The position numbers and the translations under genes were made by a program. 64,000 bases of DNA from Saprospiraceae bacterium (GTDB taxonomy: Bacteria; Bacteroidota; Bacteroidia; Chitinophagales; Saprospiraceae), in contig JADKBO010000018.1 of the NCBI GenBank assembly GCA_016715105.1, forward strand, positions 1-64,000. The letters run 5' to 3'. Below are positions 44,862-54,489 of this stretch, one piece after another. Position 1 is the first letter of the stretch. Every line of letters begins with the position of its first letter. The notes below the pieces were generated by a model. The model had not been told where the DNA came from, searched no databases, and saw only the letters and a list, made by a program, of their open reading frames with translations.

Positions 44862-46334
44862 ATGGAAACTAGAAATAGCAGTAACGAAAAAATGGTATTG
44901 AACATAAAAACGGTCTTATGGATGTGTGCCTTGTGTCTCACGTCAGCTTTTGCAAGTGTATATATTTATGCTTCATGGGTGAATCCAGTGAAGAAAATTT
45001 ACATTGAAGAAAGCATCAAGGCCAAGCAGGCTATGGAACAAGAGTTACTTTTTTCAGACCGTTTTAATTCAGTTTTCCGAGCAGCTGTTCCAAACAATTT
45101 CACATCTGCTGCTTCCATCAGTGTGCCAGCAGTTGTTCACATCAAGTCCTATGAAAATACAAAATCAGGAAGCGGACTTTTTACAGAGACTTACACATCC
45201 AATTCTGGATCGGGTGTCATCATCAGTAGTGATGGATATATAGTTACCAATAATCATGTGGTCGGATCAGGTACGGACATCGATGTAGTACTCAATGATA
45301 ATAAGGAATACAAAGCCAAATTTATTGGAGGCGATCCATATACAGATCTTGCTTTGCTCAAAATAGAAGGTACCGACCTACCCTTTTTGATGTTGGGTAA
45401 TTCAGATAGTTTGCAAGTTGGTGAATGGGTAATCGCAGTAGGTAATCCATTCAAATTGCAATCAACTGTCACAGCTGGTATCGTTTCTGCAAAAGGTAGG
45501 AACATAAATATATTGGAAAATCGGGGAATCGAATCATTTATTCAAACGGACGCTGCTGTCAACCCTGGAAACAGCGGTGGAGCACTCGTAAATACCAATG
45601 GTTTTCTGATAGGCATAAATACGGCGATCATTTCATCTACCGGAGGTTATGAAGGTTTCTCATTTGCAATTCCCATCAATCTTGCCAAAAAAATCATCAC
45701 CGATATCAAAGAATTTGGTGTGGTACAGCGTGGTTGGATGGGTGTTGAGTTGCAGAATATGGACAACAGCATGGCCAATCAGATGAATATGAAGTCTGTG
45801 ACAGGCGTATACATTACTTCTGTTGTGAAAAATGGAGCTGCATCAGATGGTGGGTTGATCAATGGTGATGTTATTTTACAACTTAATAGTGAGGATATTG
45901 CTAATGTCCCTCAATTTATGGAGAGATTGGCGCAATTCAGACCTGGGGATAAAGTAAGTATCACCTACAAAAGAGGAACTTTGGTCAAGACCACCAATGT
46001 CACGCTGAAAAATCAACTCAACTCCACCGACTTGGTCGCAGTAAGAAGGGATCCTATTCTGAGAAAGCTCGGATTGGAAATAAGGGATCTGGATTCTTTT
46101 GAAAAAACAAAATATAAAGTGGATGGTATCATGGTTATTTCTATTGAAAAAGGAAGCATCGTAGGCAATACCAATATCGAACCAGGTTTCATCATTACCA
46201 AAGTCAACGAAATAAATATAAAATCATCTAAAGAGCTAATCAATTATTTCGAACAAAATAAAGGAAAAGTGGTCATCGAAGGCTTCTACGAGAACTATCC
46301 AGGGGTCTATCCTTATACTTTTGAAATTAAATAA
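44862..46334 (+). CDS. degP: HtrA/DegP-type periplasmic serine protease
   Basis: 490 residues; the start is set at ATG 44862, not the upstream TTG. One N-terminal span (VLWMCALCLTSAFASVYIYA) anchors or exports it. Catalytic triad His132 (IVTNNHVVG), Asp162 (DPYTDLALLK) and Ser238 (NPGNSGGALV). Two PDZ domains follow (about 300-385 and 400-490; GWMGVELQNMD and GLEIRDLDSFE). It degrades or refolds damaged envelope proteins. The symbol follows family usage; DegQ or DegS assignment is not possible from sequence alone. Confidence 0.9.
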   Translation: METRNSSNEKMVLNIKTVLWMCALCLTSAFASVYIYASWVNPVKKIYIEESIKAKQAMEQELLFSDRFNSVFRAAVPNNFTSAASISVPAVVHIKSYENTKSGSGLFTETYTSNSGSGVIISSDGYIVTNNHVVGSGTDIDVVLNDNKEYKAKFIGGDPYTDLALLKIEGTDLPFLMLGNSDSLQVGEWVIAVGNPFKLQSTVTAGIVSAKGRNINILENRGIESFIQTDAAVNPGNSGGALVNTNGFLIGINTAIISSTGGYEGFSFAIPINLAKKIITDIKEFGVVQRGWMGVELQNMDNSMANQMNMKSVTGVYITSVVKNGAASDGGLINGDVILQLNSEDIANVPQFMERLAQFRPGDKVSITYKRGTLVKTTNVTLKNQLNSTDLVAVRRDPILRKLGLEIRDLDSFEKTKYKVDGIMVISIEKGSIVGNTNIEPGFIITKVNEINIKSSKELINYFEQNKGKVVIEGFYENYPGVYPYTFEIK

Positions 46335-46352
46335 GTCGTCCAGTTTTAAAAA

Positions 46353-46360
46353 TACTTTTG
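46353..46360 (+). promoter_or_regulatory. -7 element before the inositol-sphingolipid genes
   Basis: TACTTTTG matches TAnnTTTG, 50 bases before the start of the CDP-alcohol phosphatidyltransferase, which opens the lipid gene cluster. Confidence 0.4.
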
Positions 46361-46409
46361 GTTTGTAATGATTTCTTTTGGAACTTTGTGCCTACTAAAA
46401 TGAAAATAA

Positions 46410-47126
46410 ATGAGCGCAGGCTGGAAGAATAACGGACAACAATTGGTTTATACAGTCCTAAACCCTCTTATACAGCTTATGGTCAGAACTGGGGTTACAC
46501 CCAATATGATTACTTTCTTAGGTTTACTCATCAATGTGGCCGCAAGTGCGATGTTTATTTATGGTGCTGAGCGTTCAGTAAGAGACGATCATTCAACCGT
46601 TGCGATTGGTGGTGTCATCATTTTACTGGCAGGTTTGATGGATATGGTAGATGGTAGATTGGCGCGAGTTGGTCACATGGAGTCAAAATATGGAGCCCTT
46701 TTCGATTCTGTATTGGATAGATATAGTGAAATGGTCATGTTTTTGGGCATATGCTATTATTTGGTTGAAAATCAATACTTTTTGAGTTCTTTATTTGCCT
46801 TTATTGCAATGATTGGCTCCATTATGGTAAGCTATGTGAGATCTAGAGCGGAAGGATTGGGTCTCAAAATGGCAGATGTAGGATTAATGCAACGACCAGA
46901 AAGAATCATTTTGATAGGTAGCTCTGCAATTGCATGTGGTCTTTTCTCCGTATTTGTTGGTGGAGATTTTAAAATCACTGTACCTGGTATGGAATTTCCA
47001 CTTTTTGAAACCATAACAATTTTTACTTTCCCTCTTTTTATTTTGGCTATACTTGCAAACATTACAGCTTGGAACAGGTTGAAAAAAGCCGAAGAAATGC
47101 TCATGCAAGAAGAATTTGCCAAATAA
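46410..47126 (+). CDS. CDP-alcohol phosphatidyltransferase (probable phosphatidylinositol-phosphate synthase)
   Basis: 238 residues with about six spans. The catalytic signature Asp78-x2-Asp81-Gly-x2-Ala-Arg-x8-Gly-x3-Asp99-x3-Asp103 is complete (MDMVDGRLARVG, then KYGALFDSVLDRYSE). The enzyme joins an alcohol to CDP-diacylglycerol. Because myo-inositol-phosphate synthase, a PgpA-type phosphatase and a PAP2/AUR1-like transferase are in the same cluster, inositol phosphate is the most likely acceptor, as for the enzyme of the Bacteroides thetaiotaomicron inositol-lipid locus (established knowledge). First gene of the presumed operon. Confidence 0.85.
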   Translation: MSAGWKNNGQQLVYTVLNPLIQLMVRTGVTPNMITFLGLLINVAASAMFIYGAERSVRDDHSTVAIGGVIILLAGLMDMVDGRLARVGHMESKYGALFDSVLDRYSEMVMFLGICYYLVENQYFLSSLFAFIAMIGSIMVSYVRSRAEGLGLKMADVGLMQRPERIILIGSSAIACGLFSVFVGGDFKITVPGMEFPLFETITIFTFPLFILAILANITAWNRLKKAEEMLMQEEFAK

Positions 47127-47144
47127 TAACCCAAACAAAACAGG

Positions 47145-47651
47145 ATGAAAAAAAAATATAATAGTGACATATTAGACCAGGATAGCCTTGAAGGTAGACC
47201 TGTTAATTATCCCTTTCCAAAAGAAAATAATCAACTTTTCTTCATTCAGCGTAACCATAATACCAATACTGTCGTCTATACTCTGAATTATCAATCAGAC
47301 GGAATGGTAAATCTCAATGAACCTATGTCAATATATTGGATTAAATATAACGACAGCAGTAAAATTGAGTTATTGAATTTAATACAGAATGCACTGGCAT
47401 ATGGCTATAAAAGTGAAGTAATCAATGGCGACTTAATACAATTTAAATTTGTCTGCCATAAACGAAGCTTTTATCTGGCTAAGATTGATGGCACTTTTAA
47501 GGTGTTTACTGTTTTTGATGGTATAAATTATGTTGTAAAAAATATTTATGTCCACGCAGAAGAATTTGGAGCTTTCCCTGTTGTCAATTTTGTTGAAATT
47601 TACGGAGACTGTCCTGAAGGAAAAGAAGTTGTAAAAAGAATAGAATTTTAA
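47145..47651 (+). CDS. DUF4833-like protein within the inositol-lipid cluster
   Basis: 168 residues, soluble, no signal peptide. FFIQRNHNTNTVVYTLNYQS, then NLNEPMSIYWIKYND and IQNALAYGYKSE give the pattern I associate with DUF4833, a domain of unknown function. It lies 18 bases after the phosphatidyltransferase and 7 bases before the PAP2-like transferase. Tight placement between two enzymes of one lipid pathway argues for a role there, such as lipid binding or regulation of an enzyme (inference). Confidence 0.7.
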   Translation: MKKKYNSDILDQDSLEGRPVNYPFPKENNQLFFIQRNHNTNTVVYTLNYQSDGMVNLNEPMSIYWIKYNDSSKIELLNLIQNALAYGYKSEVINGDLIQFKFVCHKRSFYLAKIDGTFKVFTVFDGINYVVKNIYVHAEEFGAFPVVNFVEIYGDCPEGKEVVKRIEF

Positions 47652-47658
47652 ATATTAT

Positions 47659-48627
47659 ATGTCTTACTGCTCTAGTTTGGAACCTCAAAAACCCCAATTA
47701 AATAGTCAACTCCTAGGTATAATCTTTTTAGGATTGTATTTATGTTTTTGCTATTTCTTCATTGGTCTGAGAACAGACCATCTTCAATTTGCCAGTTTTC
47801 TATTGATCATGTTGATCATCAGTAAGTACACCAGGACTTTTACACTGAGTATGGTCTTTTATATTCTATACTGGATCATTTACGATGCCATGCGCATTTA
47901 TCCCAATTATTTGTTTAATGAAATTAGTACTTCAGGCATTTATGAGTTGGAAAAAAGCATATTTGGCATTTTTGATAACGGTCAACTAGTTACCCTCAAC
48001 GAGTATTTTGCTATTCATAATTCCACATTCTTGGATGTAATGGTTGGAATTTTTTATTTGTGTTGGGTACCTGTGCCATTGGCAATCTCCATGTATTTAT
48101 ATTTCTGGAAAAAAGACATTCCTAAGTTACTGGAATTTTCATTCGTTTTTCTGTTTATAAACCTGTTGGGCTTCGTTTTGTACTATTTATTTCCAGCGTC
48201 TCCACCTTGGTATATAGCACAAAATGGATTTGAAGTTGACTATGCAGTTATTGGAAATCCAGGCAATTTGATCAAGTTCGATCAGTTTTTTAATACGCCA
48301 ATTTTCCAAAACATGTATACAAAGAATGCTAATGTTTTTGCGGCCATTCCTTCGTTGCATGCGGCCTATCCAGTCATAGCCACTTATTATTGCGTTAAAT
48401 ATAGATTCAAATTCTTTGCTATACTTTCGATTATCGTAACTTTGGGCATTGCTTTTAGTGCAGTATATTCCCTTCACCACTATTTGATAGATGTGGTTTT
48501 GGGTATTTTATGCGCTTTTGCAGGAATCTTTATATATGAAAAATTCTTAAGTAGAACAAAGGTGAATACATTATTAAATAAGTTTGCAGTTTACATTGCA
48601 AACCAAAATACCAAAATTGAAGACTAA
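47659..48627 (+). CDS. PAP2/AUR1-like membrane transferase (candidate inositol-phosphorylceramide synthase)
   Basis: 322 residues with six or more spans. Catalytic motifs of the lipid phosphatase/transferase superfamily: AAIPSLHAAYPVIATYY (first His) and VYSLHHYLIDVVLGI (second His with Asp). The layout fits the inositol-phosphotransferase (AUR1/InsPhoT-like) branch and not soluble acid phosphatases. In the neighbourhood of ceramide and phosphatidylinositol genes the best guess is transfer of phosphoinositol from PI to ceramide at the membrane. This is inference; a plain lipid phosphatase is the alternative. Confidence 0.75.
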   Translation: MSYCSSLEPQKPQLNSQLLGIIFLGLYLCFCYFFIGLRTDHLQFASFLLIMLIISKYTRTFTLSMVFYILYWIIYDAMRIYPNYLFNEISTSGIYELEKSIFGIFDNGQLVTLNEYFAIHNSTFLDVMVGIFYLCWVPVPLAISMYLYFWKKDIPKLLEFSFVFLFINLLGFVLYYLFPASPPWYIAQNGFEVDYAVIGNPGNLIKFDQFFNTPIFQNMYTKNANVFAAIPSLHAAYPVIATYYCVKYRFKFFAILSIIVTLGIAFSAVYSLHHYLIDVVLGILCAFAGIFIYEKFLSRTKVNTLLNKFAVYIANQNTKIED

Positions 48628-48639
48628 AAACAATTCGAT

Positions 48640-49845
48640 ATGAACAATTTGAAAAATAAAATGGCAGCATATGATGCGCCACAAAAAGTGCAAAGTCTTG
48701 GTATGTATCCTTATTTCAGAACCATTGAGTCTGAACAAGATACAGTTGTAAAGATCAATGGCAAGGATGTTTTGATGTTTGGGTCAAATAGTTATCTAGG
48801 CCTTACCAACCACCCAAAATTGAAAGAAGCTGCCAAAAAAGCTATTGATAAATATGGTTCAGGATGTGCAGGTAGTCGTTTTCTCAATGGAACACTAGAT
48901 CTGCATTTGACTTTGGAAGATAAATTGGCCAAATTTGTTGGTAAAGAAGGAGCATTAGTTTTTAGTACTGGATTTCAGGTCAATTTAGGAGTTATATCTA
49001 GTATACCTGGTAGACACGACTACATCATATTAGACGACTTAGATCACGCTTGTATCATCGACGGTTCTAGATTATCTTTTGCCAGAACGCTCAAGTATAG
49101 TCACAATGACATGGCAGATCTAGAGCGCATTTTACAACGCGCTGAGCCAGATAAGATCAAGCTGATTGTCATAGATGGTGTTTTTTCTATGGAGGGAGAT
49201 ATTGCTAAACTTCCTGAAATTGTTGCTCTTGCGAAAAAATACAATGCAAGTGTGATGGTTGATGATGCTCACGGTTTAGGAGTATTAGGAGATCATGGTA
49301 GAGGTACAGCTTCTCATTTTGGTTTGACCGATGATGTGGATCTCATTATGGGAACATTCTCCAAATCACTTGCTGCAATTGGTGGTTTCATTGCGGCCGA
49401 TAATGACACCATCAATTATCTCAAACACAACGCCAGATCTTTGATATTCTCTGCGAGTATAGCTCCTTCCAATGCAGCAAGTGTAATAGCTGCACTTGAC
49501 ATCATGCAAGAAGAGCCAGAAAGAATTCAGAAATTGTGGGATAACACCAATTATGCGCTCAAACTTTTGAAGCAAGCAGGATTTGATACAGGACATACTG
49601 AAACGCCGATCATTCCTATTTTTATAAGAGATGACTCTGCTACTTTTATGTTGACCAAAATGTTACTTGACGAGGGAGTTTTTGTCAATCCAGTGGTCTC
49701 TCCAGCAGTAGCTTCTAGTTCTTCACTTATCCGCTTCTCTTTGATGGCAACTCATGAGTTCAAACAAATTGAAGAAGCAGTAGAAAAACTTGAAAGATGC
49801 GCCAGAAAATTAAACGTTTTTAATAGGGATCATATAACCATATAA
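48640..49845 (+). CDS. spt: Serine palmitoyltransferase (alpha-oxoamine synthase)
   Basis: 401 residues, PLP-dependent. The Schiff-base Lys242 is in MGTFSKSLAAIGGF; His136 (LDDLDHACIIDGSRL) stacks on PLP, and Asp208/His211 (VDDAHGLGVLG) bind the cofactor. It condenses L-serine with a long-chain acyl thioester to 3-ketosphinganine, the first step of sphingolipid synthesis. 2-amino-3-ketobutyrate CoA ligase and BioF share the fold, but the following GNAT and SDR genes reproduce the order spt-cerS-cerR known for bacterial ceramide synthesis. It lies 12 bases after the PAP2-like gene. Confidence 0.88.
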   Translation: MNNLKNKMAAYDAPQKVQSLGMYPYFRTIESEQDTVVKINGKDVLMFGSNSYLGLTNHPKLKEAAKKAIDKYGSGCAGSRFLNGTLDLHLTLEDKLAKFVGKEGALVFSTGFQVNLGVISSIPGRHDYIILDDLDHACIIDGSRLSFARTLKYSHNDMADLERILQRAEPDKIKLIVIDGVFSMEGDIAKLPEIVALAKKYNASVMVDDAHGLGVLGDHGRGTASHFGLTDDVDLIMGTFSKSLAAIGGFIAADNDTINYLKHNARSLIFSASIAPSNAASVIAALDIMQEEPERIQKLWDNTNYALKLLKQAGFDTGHTETPIIPIFIRDDSATFMLTKMLLDEGVFVNPVVSPAVASSSSLIRFSLMATHEFKQIEEAVEKLERCARKLNVFNRDHITI

Positions 49846-49893
49846 TTTGGGCAAAAGTCCCCATTTTTTTAATTTCTTGAAAGGCATATTTTT

Positions 49894-51018
49894 ATGAATG
49901 TTGAGGTAACATTGATTGGGCAAGATCAGATAAAGCAATTTATAGACTTCCCTCACGATCTGTATAAAGGAGACCCAAATTATGTTCCTGAAATTTTTCT
50001 GGCGATGAAGGATCACCTCAATCCCAAGAAAAATCCTTACTTCAAACATTCAGATGCGGCAATGTTTTTAGCAAAAAAGGGAGACAAAATTGTAGGTCGC
50101 ATAGCTGTGACAGTCAATAATAACTACAATGATTTCCACAATTGCAAAGTGGGATGGTTTGGATTCTTTGATTGTATTGAAGACGTCGAAGTCAGTAATA
50201 AGCTATTTAAAACAGCTGAGCAATATCTGAAAGATAAAAATATACATCAGATACTTGGTCCGGCCAATTTTACAACAAACGATACCGCAGCCTTTTTGGT
50301 AGATGGATTTGATAGTCCACCATTGGTGCAAATGACCTACAATAAACCATATTATGGGACCTTTGCAGAATCATTTGGTTTTACCAAAGAAATGGACATG
50401 TTTGCTTACATGATCAAAACAGATAAGGTCAATCAGAAAGCACTCAATTTGGCAGACAGATTGGAAGCACGCCTGCAGACAAAAGGCATAACACTCAGAA
50501 ACGTAAAGAAAAAGGATTGGGCAGCAGAAGTAAATCGCATCAGAGAGATTTATAAAAGTGCTTGGGAGAAGAATTGGGGATTTGTACCACCTACCAATGA
50601 TGAATTTGATTTTCTAGCAGAAGGTCTGAAATTAGTCGTGGATGAAAGATATGCCTACATAGCCGAGAAAGAGGGAAAGTGTATTGGATTTGCAGTTGGC
50701 TTACCCAATATCAATGAAATCATGATCAAGTCCAATAAAGGAAGATTGTTACCATTCACTATTTTCAACTTATTGATGAATAAATACAAAACCAAATATG
50801 TGAGAATTATCTTACTCGGAGTTTTGGAACAACATAGAAAGCTTGGTATAGAAGCTGTTTTTTATTCCAAATTCATTGCTGCAGCTAAGGCAAATGGACT
50901 TATTGGTGGAGAAGCAAGCTGGATTTTGGAATCCAATCAAGATATGTGTTTGGCCGCTGAAAATTTACACGGTGAAAAGTATAAAACCTACCGTATCTAC
51001 ACCAAATCAATTAGCTAA
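49894..51018 (+). CDS. GNAT-fold acyltransferase, candidate bacterial ceramide synthase
   Basis: 374 residues, soluble, two GNAT-like halves. The N-terminal half contains LYKGDPNYVPEIFLAMKDHL and AMFLAKKGDKIVGRIAVTVN; the middle (GPANFTTNDTAAFLVDGFDS) is the most conserved-looking part; the second half has YIAEKEGKCIGFAVGLPNIN and GVLEQHRKLGIEAVFYSK. Bacterial ceramide synthase (bCerS of Caulobacter) is a GNAT-like protein of about this size encoded with spt and cerR. Position between spt and the SDR gene makes N-acylation of the sphingoid base the probable reaction. I cannot verify orthology here. Confidence 0.75.
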   Translation: MNVEVTLIGQDQIKQFIDFPHDLYKGDPNYVPEIFLAMKDHLNPKKNPYFKHSDAAMFLAKKGDKIVGRIAVTVNNNYNDFHNCKVGWFGFFDCIEDVEVSNKLFKTAEQYLKDKNIHQILGPANFTTNDTAAFLVDGFDSPPLVQMTYNKPYYGTFAESFGFTKEMDMFAYMIKTDKVNQKALNLADRLEARLQTKGITLRNVKKKDWAAEVNRIREIYKSAWEKNWGFVPPTNDEFDFLAEGLKLVVDERYAYIAEKEGKCIGFAVGLPNINEIMIKSNKGRLLPFTIFNLLMNKYKTKYVRIILLGVLEQHRKLGIEAVFYSKFIAAAKANGLIGGEASWILESNQDMCLAAENLHGEKYKTYRIYTKSIS

Positions 51019-51029
51019 TCAAAATCGGA

Positions 51030-52022
51030 ATGGACAATAAGCGCGTTTTTTTGACAGGAGCTACTGGTTTTGTAGGTGGTTTTGTTGTTGAAGAATTGAT
51101 AAACGCAGGCTTTGAGGTATTTATAGCTGCCAGGAAATCAAGTAGTTTTGAATATTTAGATACTCAAAAAATTACCGTTTTATATTTGGATCTTGCCGAC
51201 CCTAAAGCGATTGCCCAAACTTTAATAGAAAATGATATCCAATATGTAATCAACAATGCTGGATTGACCAGACACGCTGATGAACAACAACTCAACTTGG
51301 TCAATGCCGTTTATACAAAAAACATAGCCCAAGCCATTGTGGAAAGTCAGATTCCAATCCAAAAAATGGTTCATATCAGTAGTTTGGCAGCATTCGGCCA
51401 AGCAGATTTTACACAAAGTGGTGTGGTCCAGTCAAATTCACAACCAAATCCTGTTACTGCTTATGGACGATCAAAATTATTGGGTGAACAATGGCTTTCA
51501 GAATTTGATATACCCAAGGTGATCTTACGACCAACTGCTGTTTATGGCCCAAGGGAAAAGGACTTACTGTCTGTTTTTAAAATGATCAGTAATCGATTGG
51601 AAGTTAATATAGGGATACAGCAAAAGTTGTCTTTCATCTACGTAAAAGATCTTGCAAACATCATTGTGCAAACATTGATAAGTCCGATGAGCAATATGGA
51701 TTATTTTGTTTCTGATGGATACGTTTACAGTAATGAAGAGCTCAATACTTTGATTAAAAATGCGGTAGATAAAAAGACATTAAAAATAAATTTACCACTT
51801 TTTGTGGTCAAACCTTTGAGTAATATTTCAGAGCAAATCGGAAGAATGTTTGGTAATTATCCGGTCTTCAATAAAGATAAATACAATGAAATTACTGCCC
51901 AATCTTGGATTTGCGATAGTGCACCCTTACTAAGTGACCTCAATTATAAAATAGCCTACCCACTGAACATTGGCATACAGGAGACGGTTGATTGGTACAA
52001 GAAAGCAGGATGGATTTCTTAA
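51030..52022 (+). CDS. Extended SDR, candidate ceramide reductase/epimerase-like CerR
   Basis: 330 residues. Rossmann motif VFLTGATGFVGGFVVEELIN at the N-terminus, VINNAGLTRHADEQ, and the catalytic YGRSK (TAYGRSKLLGEQWL) with ISSLAAFG upstream. This is the extended SDR type of CerR, which in the bacterial pathway reduces the 3-keto group after N-acylation. 11 bases behind the GNAT gene. A sugar epimerase is the alternative reading. Confidence 0.75.
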   Translation: MDNKRVFLTGATGFVGGFVVEELINAGFEVFIAARKSSSFEYLDTQKITVLYLDLADPKAIAQTLIENDIQYVINNAGLTRHADEQQLNLVNAVYTKNIAQAIVESQIPIQKMVHISSLAAFGQADFTQSGVVQSNSQPNPVTAYGRSKLLGEQWLSEFDIPKVILRPTAVYGPREKDLLSVFKMISNRLEVNIGIQQKLSFIYVKDLANIIVQTLISPMSNMDYFVSDGYVYSNEELNTLIKNAVDKKTLKINLPLFVVKPLSNISEQIGRMFGNYPVFNKDKYNEITAQSWICDSAPLLSDLNYKIAYPLNIGIQETVDWYKKAGWIS

Positions 52023-52142
52023 TTAACAACCAATAAGGCATCCTAAAACTTTCAACTCCATTCTTTGGGCAAATAACAAGAATATTTTGCAAATAATAGT
52101 CGAATAATATCCCTTCAAATAACGAATAATAAAAAAATCGGC

Positions 52143-52150
52143 TACTTTTG
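52143..52150 (+). promoter_or_regulatory. -7 element of the inositol-phosphate synthase gene
   Basis: TACTTTTG matches TAnnTTTG, 37 bases before the ATG at 52188 in a 165-base gap, so the second half of the lipid cluster has its own promoter. Confidence 0.45.
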
Positions 52151-52187
52151 CGGCACATTTAGTTTAAATTTATATTAATTATTTTTT

Positions 52188-53502
52188 ATGGCAGATAAAA
52201 TGAAGGTTGAAAAAGCCAAAGGAAAACTTGGAATTTTACTTCCAGGTATGGGAGCCGTTGCTACCACAATCATTGCTGGAGTGCATGCAGTAAATAAAGG
52301 CATTTCCGAACCAATTGGGTCTCTTACTCAGATGGGGAGAATGAGAATTGGCAAAAGAACAACTAATAACCAACCACTTATCAAAGATGTTGTGCCACTT
52401 CATCCCTTAAAGGATGTTGTCTTTGGAGGATGGGACGTATATGAAGACAATGTTTACGAAGCTGCAACCAAGGCAGGAGTACTTGAAGCAGACCTTCTAA
52501 AAAAATTGAAACCAGCTTTGGAGAAAATTGTGCCAATGAAAGCAGTTTTCGATAAAGAATATGTAAAAAGATTGGACGGAAAACACATCAAAAAAGGCAA
52601 AACCAAAATGGAACTTGCTGAAAAATTGATGAAAGATATTGCTGAATTCAAAAAAGCAAATAATTGTGATCGTTTGGTAATGGTTTTGGTGTGGATCTAC
52701 TGAGATTTTCATGAAGGAAAGTGAAGTACATAAAACGCTTGCCAATTTTGAAAAAGGCTTGAAAGAAAACAGTTACGACATTCCACCAAGTATGATTTAT
52801 ACTTATGCGGCGTTGAAAATGGGAATACCATATGCAAACGGAGCACCAAATCTTTCTTGCGATGTACCAGCAATGGTGGAATTGGCAAAATTGACAAGTA
52901 CACCAATAGCAGGTAAAGATTTCAAAACTGGCCAAACTTTGATGAAAACCATCATTGCCCCAGGTTTGAGAGCTAGAGCATTAGGAGTAGACGGATGGTT
53001 TAGTACAAACATTCTTGGCAACAGGGATGGAGCAGTACTTGATGATCCAGATAACTTCAAAACAAAAGAAGTTTCTAAATTGAGTGTATTGGAAGAATCT
53101 CTTGAACCAGATTTATTCCCTGCTCTTTATGGCGACCTTTACCACAAAGTGAGAATCAACTATTATCCACCAAGAGGTGATAACAAAGAAAGTTGGGACA
53201 ACATCGATATCAGAGGATGGCTCAATTATCCAATGCAAATAAAGATAAACTTCCTTTGTAGAGATTCTATTTTGGCAGCACCAGTAGCATTGGATTTAGC
53301 TTTGTTTTTGGACTTGGCTAAGAGAAGTGGCATGAGCGGCATCCAGGAATGGTTGTCATTCTACCTTAAATCTCCACAAGCACCAAAAGGTCTCCACCCT
53401 ATTCATGATATCTTCAAACAATTGAATAAATTGGAAAATACTTTGAGATACATGGCTGGCGAAGAATTGATTACCTATTTGGGTCAAGACTACGAAGTTT
53501 AG
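52188..53502 (+). CDS. ino1: myo-Inositol-1-phosphate synthase
   Basis: About 437 residues after joining. Converts glucose-6-phosphate to myo-inositol-1-phosphate using NAD. GILLPGMGAVATTIIAGVHA is the NAD-binding start of this family; the C-terminal part has SMIYTYAALKMGIPYANGAP, AGKDFKTGQTLMKTIIAPGL (active-site Lys and Thr), GWFSTNILGNRDG and NFLCRDSILAAPVALDLALF. The frame breaks in the T run 52684-52687; removal of one T gives VMVWCGSTEIFMKESEV. It has its own promoter and a strong terminator behind it (53529). Provides the head group of the inositol lipids made by its neighbours. Confidence 0.92.
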
Positions 53503-53528
53503 TATATTAAAGCAAATTATAATTTGGC

Positions 53529-53575
53529 AAAGAGAGGGATTGCATTAGTTTTGCAAACCCTCTCTTTCATTTTAG
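53529..53575 (+). terminator. Rho-independent terminator after myo-inositol-phosphate synthase
   Basis: Perfect 10-bp arms AAAGAGAGGG (53529-53538) and CCCTCTCTTT (53558-53567), followed by CATTTT. Confidence 0.75.
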
Positions 53576-53605
53576 GGAGTTCGTTAATTTTGTGTTTATT
53601 AATTT

Positions 53606-54082
53606 ATGGAAAAGCTTGCTAAATTTTTGGGTACTAGCTTTGGGGTAGGTTTCATCCCAGGGGCTCCAGGTACATATGGCGCTTTGGTGGCCTTACCAAT
53701 TATTTGGAGCTTTCATCATTTCTCTAGCTCTTGGAACCAATACAATTATATATTGATTGCCAGCATCCTCATTTCTTATTTCGTAGGAGTATGGGCCTGT
53801 GGCAAAGTAGTTCCATCTTGGGGGCATGATCCTTCCAAAATCGTCATAGATGAAACTTGTGGCATGTTTATTACCATGCTCGCTATAGATTTCAACTTCA
53901 TAAATTTGATTACTGGTTTCATATTATTCCGAGTGTTTGACATTTTGAAACCCTTTGGCATTAGAAAAATAGACCAAATTACCTCGACCAATCACACAGT
54001 AATGTTGGATGACGTATTAGCAGGTATTTATGCCAATGTTGTGCTCCAAGTATTTATAAAATTATTGAGTTTTGCTTCGTAA
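53606..54082 (+). CDS. PgpA-family phosphatase (probable phosphatidylinositol-phosphate phosphatase)
   Basis: 158 residues, three to four spans. Motifs of phosphatidylglycerophosphatase A: GFIPGAPGTYGALVALP, HDPSKIVIDETCGMFI, FRVFDILKPFGIRKID and VMLDDVLAGIYANV, with the acidic metal-binding residues kept. In the B. thetaiotaomicron inositol-lipid locus a PgpA homologue removes the phosphate from phosphatidylinositol phosphate (established knowledge), and the same role is likely here. It overlaps the GtrA gene by 11 bases. Classical PGP dephosphorylation is not excluded. Confidence 0.85.
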   Translation: MEKLAKFLGTSFGVGFIPGAPGTYGALVALPIIWSFHHFSSSWNQYNYILIASILISYFVGVWACGKVVPSWGHDPSKIVIDETCGMFITMLAIDFNFINLITGFILFRVFDILKPFGIRKIDQITSTNHTVMLDDVLAGIYANVVLQVFIKLLSFAS

Positions 54083-54488
54083 AATATTAGCCATACCATT
54101 AGTAGCCAAATTGCGAAAAAGCACATTTGTAAGGGCAGTTCTTGTCAGTATTGTGGCAACATGGACAGATTATATTGTTTCTTTATCTTTACATCACGTG
54201 ATGAAGGTAGATGAAGTGATAGCTACTTCTCTTGGGTCATTTTGTGGAGCCATTGTCAGTTTTTATTTCAATAGACTATGGGCATTCAAATCAAAAGATG
54301 GTAAACTTACAGAGCAAGCTATCAAATATCTTTTGGTTCTTGGTTTGAGTGTATTACTCAATTCTTTGGGCGTATATTTATTGATACAAACAACCAATTT
54401 GCCTTTTATTGCTGAAAGAGTGATTGTCACCATTGTGGTAGGACTTTTAGTCAATTACCAGCTTTTTAAGAGATTCGTATTTAAATAA
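54072..54488 (+). CDS. GtrA-family small membrane protein
   Basis: 138 residues with four spans; TTG start (MLRKILAIPLVAKLRKSTF) overlapping the phosphatase gene. FNRLWAFKSKDG and NYQLFKRFVFK at the C-terminal ends of helices 2 and 4 are the GtrA marks (F-x-x-x-R-x-W-x-F). GtrA proteins are often linked to movement of lipid-linked sugars across the membrane. Within this cluster it may flip an inositol or glycosylated lipid (inference). Confidence 0.85.
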   Translation: MLRKILAIPLVAKLRKSTFVRAVLVSIVATWTDYIVSLSLHHVMKVDEVIATSLGSFCGAIVSFYFNRLWAFKSKDGKLTEQAIKYLLVLGLSVLLNSLGVYLLIQTTNLPFIAERVIVTIVVGLLVNYQLFKRFVFK

Positions 54489-54489
54489 A

